A stretch of 64,000 nucleotides of DNA. Origin: Streptomyces venezuelae (lineage in GTDB: Bacteria; Actinomycetota; Actinomycetes; Streptomycetales; Streptomycetaceae). The notes under the pieces were generated by a model, which worked only from the letters and a program-made list of their open reading frames with translations, was not told the origin of the DNA and ran no database searches. The position numbers were made by a program, and so were the translations under genes. Within the stretch, counting starts at the first letter, position 1, and every line of letters begins with the position of its first letter. Shown in pieces: positions 59,736 through 64,000 of the stretch. The stretch lies in NCBI RefSeq assembly GCF_008642355.1, contig NZ_CP029193.1, positions 5,356,001 to 5,420,000 of the forward strand, given 5' to 3'.

Positions 59736-60662
59736 ATGAACGACGCCGACCCCAGCGCAGTCGACGACTCCAGCGCAGTCGACATCAGCGCTCAGCTGGA
59801 GCGCGCCAACAGCCTCCTCGAGCGTGTCCTCGCCGAAGTCGCGCGGACGCCCTCCACCCACGCGATCTTCGTCGACGCCGGGTACCTGTACGCCGCGGCG
59901 GGCCGCCTCGCCGCCGGCACCGAGGACCGGCGGACCTTCGACCTCGACGCGGAGGGCCTCATCGAGGCGCTCATCGACAAGGCGCGCACGATCTTCGCGG
60001 ACAGCCGACTGCTGCGCGTCTACTGGTACGACGGAGCCAGGCGCCGCATCCACACCACCGAGCAGCAGTCGATCGCCGAGCTTCCCGACGTCAAGGTCAG
60101 GCTCGGCAACCTCAACGCCAACAACCAGCAGAAGGGCGTCGACTCCCTGATCCGCAGCGACCTGGAGTCACTCGCCCGGCACCGCGCCATCAGCGACGCG
60201 GCCCTCATCGGCGGCGACGAGGACCTCGTCTCCGCCGTCGAGGCGGCGCAGGGGTACGGGGCACGGGTCCACCTGTGGGGCATCGAGGCACCCGACGGGC
60301 GCAACCAGGCCGAGGCGCTGCTCTGGGAGGTCGACAGCCAGCGCACGTTCGACCTGGACTTCTTCAAGCCGTACGTGGCGCGGCGCACCGTCGCGACGTT
60401 CGAGACGGCCACGGCCGCGCACCGCCCCTCCCGCGACGACGTCCGTTTCGTCGGCGCGCAGATCGCCGCGAAGTGGCTCGGGGCGCGCGGCCGTGAGGCC
60501 CTGGTCGGGCTGCTGCCCGGGCACCCCTACCTGCCCGGGTCCGTGGACCAGGACCTCCTGGTCGAGGCGGAGCGGCTGCTCCAGTACTCGCTGCGCGGCC
60601 AGTCGGATCTGCGCAGAGCGCTGCGGGACGGGTTCTGGGAGCACCTGCAAGCGCAGTACTGA
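59736..60662 (+). CDS. NYN-domain (PIN-like) ribonuclease family protein
   Basis: A 308-residue protein. A short N-terminal acidic and coiled region precedes an NYN/DUF88 domain (about 40-210). The acidic active-site residues of the PIN-like fold lie in AIFVDAGYLY, QQKGVDSLIRSDL and ALIGGDEDLVSAVE. A C-terminal region of about 90 residues (RFVGAQIAAKWLGARGREAL, LPGHPYLPGSVDQDLLVEAE) is helical and may be a LOTUS/OST-HTH-like RNA-binding domain (inference). The start is ATG 59736 with a weak GGGA site. Such proteins are thought to cleave RNA; the target is unknown. It converges with the hydrolase gene. Confidence 0.88.
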   Translation: MNDADPSAVDDSSAVDISAQLERANSLLERVLAEVARTPSTHAIFVDAGYLYAAAGRLAAGTEDRRTFDLDAEGLIEALIDKARTIFADSRLLRVYWYDGARRRIHTTEQQSIAELPDVKVRLGNLNANNQQKGVDSLIRSDLESLARHRAISDAALIGGDEDLVSAVEAAQGYGARVHLWGIEAPDGRNQAEALLWEVDSQRTFDLDFFKPYVARRTVATFETATAAHRPSRDDVRFVGAQIAAKWLGARGREALVGLLPGHPYLPGSVDQDLLVEAERLLQYSLRGQSDLRRALRDGFWEHLQAQY

Positions 60663-60703
60663 CCCTCTCGCCCGTGGGCCGTCCGGCTCAGTTGCCGTCC
60701 GGC

Positions 60704-61609
60704 TCAGTTCTCGTCCCAGAAGCAGACCAGGGCCGCCGCCGTCTCCGCGGGGCGGTCGGTGTTGGGGGAGTGCTCGGCGCCGTGGATCACCGTGCGGTGT
60801 GCGTCCAGGCGGCGGGCCATGTCGTCCAGGAGCGGCACGGGCCAGGTGTCGTCGCGCTCGCCCGAGATCACGTGCTTGGGCAGCGGCAGCGCGGCGAGCT
60901 CCGCCACGCGGTCCGGTTCCGCGGAGAGCTGCCTGCCGGTGGCGATGAGCTGGGCCGGGCTGTGCCGCAGCCAGCGGGCGCGCAGAGCCTCGCTGTCGTC
61001 CGTGTCCTGGCCGTCCTCGACGCCCGTCTCGGCCTCCTGCGGGGGTGGCGGCTCCATGGCCCGCATCGCCATCCACACCTCGTCCATGGACAGCGTCGCG
61101 AGGGCGTCCGCGAGCATCTTGGCGCGGGTCTGCTGGACGGGGGCGATCGCGGCGGGGCCCGACGACATCAGGGTCAGCGTGGCGAAGGGGCGGGGGTCGA
61201 GCAGGACGGCGGCGCGGGCGATCTGGCCGCCGAGGGAGTGGCCGAGGAGGTGGAGGCGGGTGGGGGAGCCCTCGTGGGCGCGCTCGTCCTCCGACAGGGC
61301 GGCGGCCTGCGCCAGCACGTCGCGGGCCAGCTCCTCCTGCGCGTACGCCGCCACGTCGTCCGGGCCCGGCGTCTCGTACTGTCCGCGGCCGTCCACGGTC
61401 ACCGCGCGGTAGCCGGCGGCGGTCAGTGGTTCCAGGAGGGCGATGAAGTCCTCCTTGCTGCCGGTGAACCCGGGCAGCAGCAGTACGGCCCCCCGGCGCC
61501 GGACTCCGTCCGCCGGAACGGCGTCGAGGACGGCGAAGTCACCCCGCGTGGTGCGGAGGGTCCGCGCGGCGGCGCAGGAGGGCGGTACGAAGGTCGGCGG
61601 CCTGCTCAT
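60704..61609 (-). CDS. Alpha/beta-hydrolase
   Basis: A 301-residue soluble alpha/beta-hydrolase. The N-terminal strands lead to LLLPGFTGSKEDF (oxyanion hole region) and VDGRGQYET. The nucleophile elbow is GHSLGG. The acid is probably in SGERDDTWP, and the catalytic His in GAEHSPNTDRP. A cap region of about 60 residues (AMEPPPPQEAETGVEDG) is acidic and flexible. There is no signal peptide. The substrate cannot be inferred. It lies downstream of the helicase gene on the same strand but behind a strong terminator, so it is likely transcribed separately. Confidence 0.9.
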   Translation of the reverse strand: MSRPPTFVPPSCAAARTLRTTRGDFAVLDAVPADGVRRRGAVLLLPGFTGSKEDFIALLEPLTAAGYRAVTVDGRGQYETPGPDDVAAYAQEELARDVLAQAAALSEDERAHEGSPTRLHLLGHSLGGQIARAAVLLDPRPFATLTLMSSGPAAIAPVQQTRAKMLADALATLSMDEVWMAMRAMEPPPPQEAETGVEDGQDTDDSEALRARWLRHSPAQLIATGRQLSAEPDRVAELAALPLPKHVISGERDDTWPVPLLDDMARRLDAHRTVIHGAEHSPNTDRPAETAAALVCFWDEN

Positions 61610-61659
61610 GACCCGAGGCTAACCGGTGCCGTCCACGGCTGAGTCGGGTGCACTGCGCG

Positions 61660-61694
61660 AGAAGGGCCCGCCCCGGATGGGGGCGGGCCCTTCT
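61660..61694 (-). terminator. DEAD-box helicase gene terminator
   Basis: A perfect 15-bp stem (61660-61674 with 61680-61694) with a five-base loop. It begins 62 bases after the helicase stop and ends 50 bases before the hydrolase start. Confidence 0.88.
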
Positions 61695-61756
61695 GGCCTG
61701 CTGTGCGGCGGGTGCCGACCGGCCGGTCGAGGACCGGACGGGCGGCCACCGGAGGG

Positions 61757-64000
61757 TCAGCCCTCCGTCGCCTCCACGGCTTCCGCCTTCTTGCGCGTAC
61801 GGCGGCGCGGCGCCGGGGCGGTCGCCTCGGGCTCGGCCGTCTCCGCCGGGGCGGCAGCGGCCTTGCGCGTACGACGGCGGGGCTTGGGCTCCTCCGTCGC
61901 CTGAGCCGGAATCCCGGCCTCGGGGGCGGCGGTCTCCGCGGCCTTGGCCGTGGCCTTGCGCGTGCGGCGCTTGGGCTTTTCGGCTTCGGCGTCGGTCGCG
62001 GTGACCTCGGGGGCGGCCACCTCGGGGGCCTTGGCCGCAGCCTTGCGGGTGCGGCGCTTCGGCTTCTCTTCGGCCGGGGCCTCGGTGGTGGCCTCGGGGG
62101 CGGGGGCCTCGACGGCCTTGGCGGCGGTCTTGCGGGTCCGGCGCTTCGGCTGCTCCTCGACCGGGGCTTCCGCGGCGGCTGCCTCCGGGGCCTTGGCCGT
62201 GGTCTTGCGGGTGCGGCGCTTGGGCTTTTCGGCTTCGGCGTCGGTCGCGGTGACCTCGGGGGCGGCTGCCTCGGGGGCCGTGGCCGTGGCCTTGCGGGTG
62301 CGGCGCTTCGGCTGCTCCTCGACCGGGGCCTCCGTAACGGCCTCGGGCGCAGCAGCCTCGGCGGGCTTCTCCGCAGCCTTGCGGGTGCGGCGCTTCGGCT
62401 TGTCCTCGGCAGGGGCCTCGGTGACGGCAGTCTCCGTGGTCTTCTCCGTGGTCTTGCGGGTGCGGCGCTTGGGCTTTTCGGCTTCGGCGTCGGTCGCGGT
62501 GACCTCGGGGGCGGCTGCCTCGGGAGCCGTGGCCGTGGCCTTGCGGGTGCGGCGCTTCGGCTTCTCTTCGGCCGGGGCCTCGGTGGTGGCCTCGGGGGCC
62601 GGAGCCTCGACGGCCTCGGCCGCGGCCTTGCGGGTGCGGCGCTTCGGCTTTTCCTCGGCCGGGGTCTCTGTGACTGCCTCGGGGGCCGTTGCCTCCGGTG
62701 CCGCCTCCGCGGGCTTCTCCGCCGTCTTGCGGGTGCGGCGGCGCGGCTTCGCGGCCGGGGCCTCCGCCTCGGGAGCGGCGGCGACCGGCGCGGGCGCCTC
62801 CGTCTCGACGGCTGTCGCGGTCGCGGTCACGGCCGCCTCGGACGGCGCGCCGGAACGCGTGCGGCGACGACGGCGCGGCGTACGCGGCTCGGTGGCCTCG
62901 GTCACCGGGGCGCTCACCTCGGCGGCCGGGGCGCTCGCCTCGACCGTCGCGGCGGCGACGGGAGCCGACGCGGTGGCCTCCAGCGGGCTGCCGCCACGGG
63001 TACGGCGACGACGACGCGGCGTCCGCGCGGGGCGCTCGCCCTCGGCCGCCGCGGGGGCCGAACGGTCCCGGTCCCTGTCCCTGTCACGATCACGGTCGCG
63101 CCCGCGGTCCCGACCGCGGTCACGGTCACGGTCCTGCGTACGACCGCCGGAGCGGCCCCCGCGGCCGCGACCACCGGTCTCGCCGAGGTCCTCGACCTCC
63201 TCCGCGCCCAGACCCGCACGGGTCCGCTCGGAGCGGGGCAGCACACCCTTGGTGCCCGCCGGGATGTCCAGGTCCTCATAGAGGTGCGGGGAGCTGGAGT
63301 ACGTCTCGACGGGGTCGCTGAAACCGAGGTCGAGCGCCTTGTTGATCAGCTGCCAGCGCGGGATGTCGTCCCAGTCGACCAGCGTGATCGCGATGCCCTT
63401 GGCGCCCGCGCGGCCCGTACGGCCGATGCGGTGCAGGTAGGTCTTCTCGTCCTCGGGGGACTGGTAGTTGATGACGTGCGTGACGCCACCGACGTCGATG
63501 CCGCGCGCGGCGACGTCGGTGCAGACGAGCACGTCCACCTTGCCGTTGCGGAACGCGCGCAGCGCCTGCTCGCGCGCGCCCTGCCCGAGGTCGCCGTGCA
63601 CGGCGCCCGAGGCGAAGCCCCGGCGCTCCAGCTGCTCGGCGATGTCGGCGGCCGTCCGCTTCGTACGGCAGAAGATCATCGCGAGTCCGCGGCCCTCGGC
63701 CTGCAGGATGCGCGAGACCATCTCGGGCTTGTCCATGTTGTGCGCGCGGTACACGAACTGCTTCGTGTTCGCGACGGTCTGGCCCTCGTCGTCCGGCGCG
63801 GTGGCGCGGATGTGCGTGGGCTGCGACATGTACCGACGGGCCAGGCCGATGACAGCGCCCGGCATGGTCGCCGAGAACAGCATCGTCTGGCGCTTCGCGG
63901 GAAGCATGTTGATGATCTTCTCGACGTCGGGCAGGAAGCCCAGGTCGAGCATCTCGTCGGCCTCGTCGAGGACCAGGCACTTGACGTGCTTGAGGTCGAG
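61757..64000 (-). CDS. DEAD-box RNA helicase with long repetitive basic tail (5' end outside window)
   Basis: The visible 747 residues begin inside the first RecA-like domain at motif II, VLDEADEM. Motif III (SATMPG) and the second RecA-like domain follow, with motif IV-VI landmarks MIFCRTKRTAADI, TDVAARGIDVGGVTHVINY and HRIGRTGRAG. The helicase core ends near visible residue 250. The rest, nearly 500 residues, is low complexity: an Arg-Asp alternating segment, then an Ala/Glu/Pro-rich tail with twelve RRTRK basic motifs. Such tails bind RNA non-specifically in other helicases. The family is clear; the upstream Q motif and Walker A lie beyond base 64000. Confidence 0.94.
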   Translation of the reverse strand, partial: LDLKHVKCLVLDEADEMLDLGFLPDVEKIINMLPAKRQTMLFSATMPGAVIGLARRYMSQPTHIRATAPDDEGQTVANTKQFVYRAHNMDKPEMVSRILQAEGRGLAMIFCRTKRTAADIAEQLERRGFASGAVHGDLGQGAREQALRAFRNGKVDVLVCTDVAARGIDVGGVTHVINYQSPEDEKTYLHRIGRTGRAGAKGIAITLVDWDDIPRWQLINKALDLGFSDPVETYSSSPHLYEDLDIPAGTKGVLPRSERTRAGLGAEEVEDLGETGGRGRGGRSGGRTQDRDRDRGRDRGRDRDRDRDRDRDRSAPAAAEGERPARTPRRRRRTRGGSPLEATASAPVAAATVEASAPAAEVSAPVTEATEPRTPRRRRRTRSGAPSEAAVTATATAVETEAPAPVAAAPEAEAPAAKPRRRTRKTAEKPAEAAPEATAPEAVTETPAEEKPKRRTRKAAAEAVEAPAPEATTEAPAEEKPKRRTRKATATAPEAAAPEVTATDAEAEKPKRRTRKTTEKTTETAVTEAPAEDKPKRRTRKAAEKPAEAAAPEAVTEAPVEEQPKRRTRKATATAPEAAAPEVTATDAEAEKPKRRTRKTTAKAPEAAAAEAPVEEQPKRRTRKTAAKAVEAPAPEATTEAPAEEKPKRRTRKAAAKAPEVAAPEVTATDAEAEKPKRRTRKATAKAAETAAPEAGIPAQATEEPKPRRRTRKAAAAPAETAEPEATAPAPRRRTRKKAEAVEATEG
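61787..62760 (-). repeat. Degenerate 75-95 base repeats encoding RRTRK motifs
   Basis: The core CTTGCGGGTGCGGCGC (plus-strand reading) recurs at about 61946, 62041, 62129, 62203, 62291, 62378, 62452, 62539, 62627 and 62725, with variants nearer the gene end. All keep the reading frame. Some longer blocks, such as the one encoding PEVTATDAEAEKPKRRTRK, occur four times almost unchanged, indicating repeated internal duplication. Confidence 0.93.

Noticed and set aside
1..64000. CRISPR arrays, tRNA or rRNA genes, insertion sequences, prophage or biosynthetic gene clusters
   Set aside because: None was seen. Repeats present are intragenic coding repeats or short extragenic hairpins, and there are no transposase, integrase, polyketide or peptide synthetase genes.

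Overview
The window is a stretch of the chromosomal core of a Streptomyces or a very close relative. The DNA is very GC-rich with G/C in nearly every third codon position, GTG and TTG starts are frequent, and strong GGAGG-type ribosome binding sites precede most genes. The gene order is one I associate with the Streptomyces coelicolor SCO5106-SCO5166 region, from memory and not from a search. Several blocks also match the Mycobacterium tuberculosis Rv1201c-Rv1239c neighbourhood. I see no rRNA, tRNA, CRISPR array, insertion sequence, integrase or prophage, so this is conserved housekeeping DNA with a few lineage-specific inserts.

Layout. 1-2902: the minus-strand end of a succinate dehydrogenase operon (flavoprotein cut by the window edge, membrane anchor, small upstream gene). 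3272-7808: a solitary peptide-binding lipoprotein with a large low-complexity insert, then the ribosome-associated GTPase TypA/BipA. 8288-20716: two complete oligopeptide ABC importer operons in tandem (binding protein, two permeases, two ATPases each), separated by a Uma2-type nuclease-fold gene. A DPP-IV-type peptidase (20736-22913) converges on the second. 23007-26954: a small membrane protein, mshB (mycothiol), a membrane protein and a long Pro/Gly-rich membrane-anchored protein with a YoaR-like peptidoglycan-binding region. 27072-30599: a drug-type ABC exporter overlapping a NarL-type two-component system. 30616-33439: two tandem SirB1-like genes and a GNAT acetyltransferase. 33583-37988: 7Fe ferredoxin, dapC, a small secreted protein, a lysozyme-like membrane protein and dapE. 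38097-42221: a LOG-family protein, a FolP2-like protein, a DivIVA-like protein, tag, an enoyl-CoA hydratase and DUF3117. 42332-49636: an O-methyltransferase that appears to start at ATT, then an ECF sigma factor, zinc anti-sigma factor, HtrA protease, TatB and Mrp. 49681-54255: DUF1003, a soluble MgtE-like sensor, a lipoprotein and CorA. 54758-64000: SUFU-domain protein, MFS exporter, zinc-ribbon protein, PHP phosphoesterase, MarC protein, a 50-residue protein, NYN nuclease, alpha/beta hydrolase, and a DEAD-box helicase with a highly repetitive basic tail, cut by the window edge.

How it fits together. Three themes recur: peptide uptake and processing (solitary binding protein, two Opp systems, DPP-IV-like peptidase); cell wall and envelope stress (DAP synthesis genes, lysozyme-like protein, sigma/anti-sigma/HtrA/TatB block, YoaR-like protein); and divalent metals (MgtE-like sensor with DUF1003 partner, CorA with a structured leader). 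Nothing amounts to a clearly new multi-gene system. The best leads are small: a candidate leader peptide upstream of corA, a probable ATT start, the repeat tail of the helicase, a His-every-third-residue N-terminus on an ABC permease, a conserved-looking 50-residue protein, and several palindromic operator-like sites.
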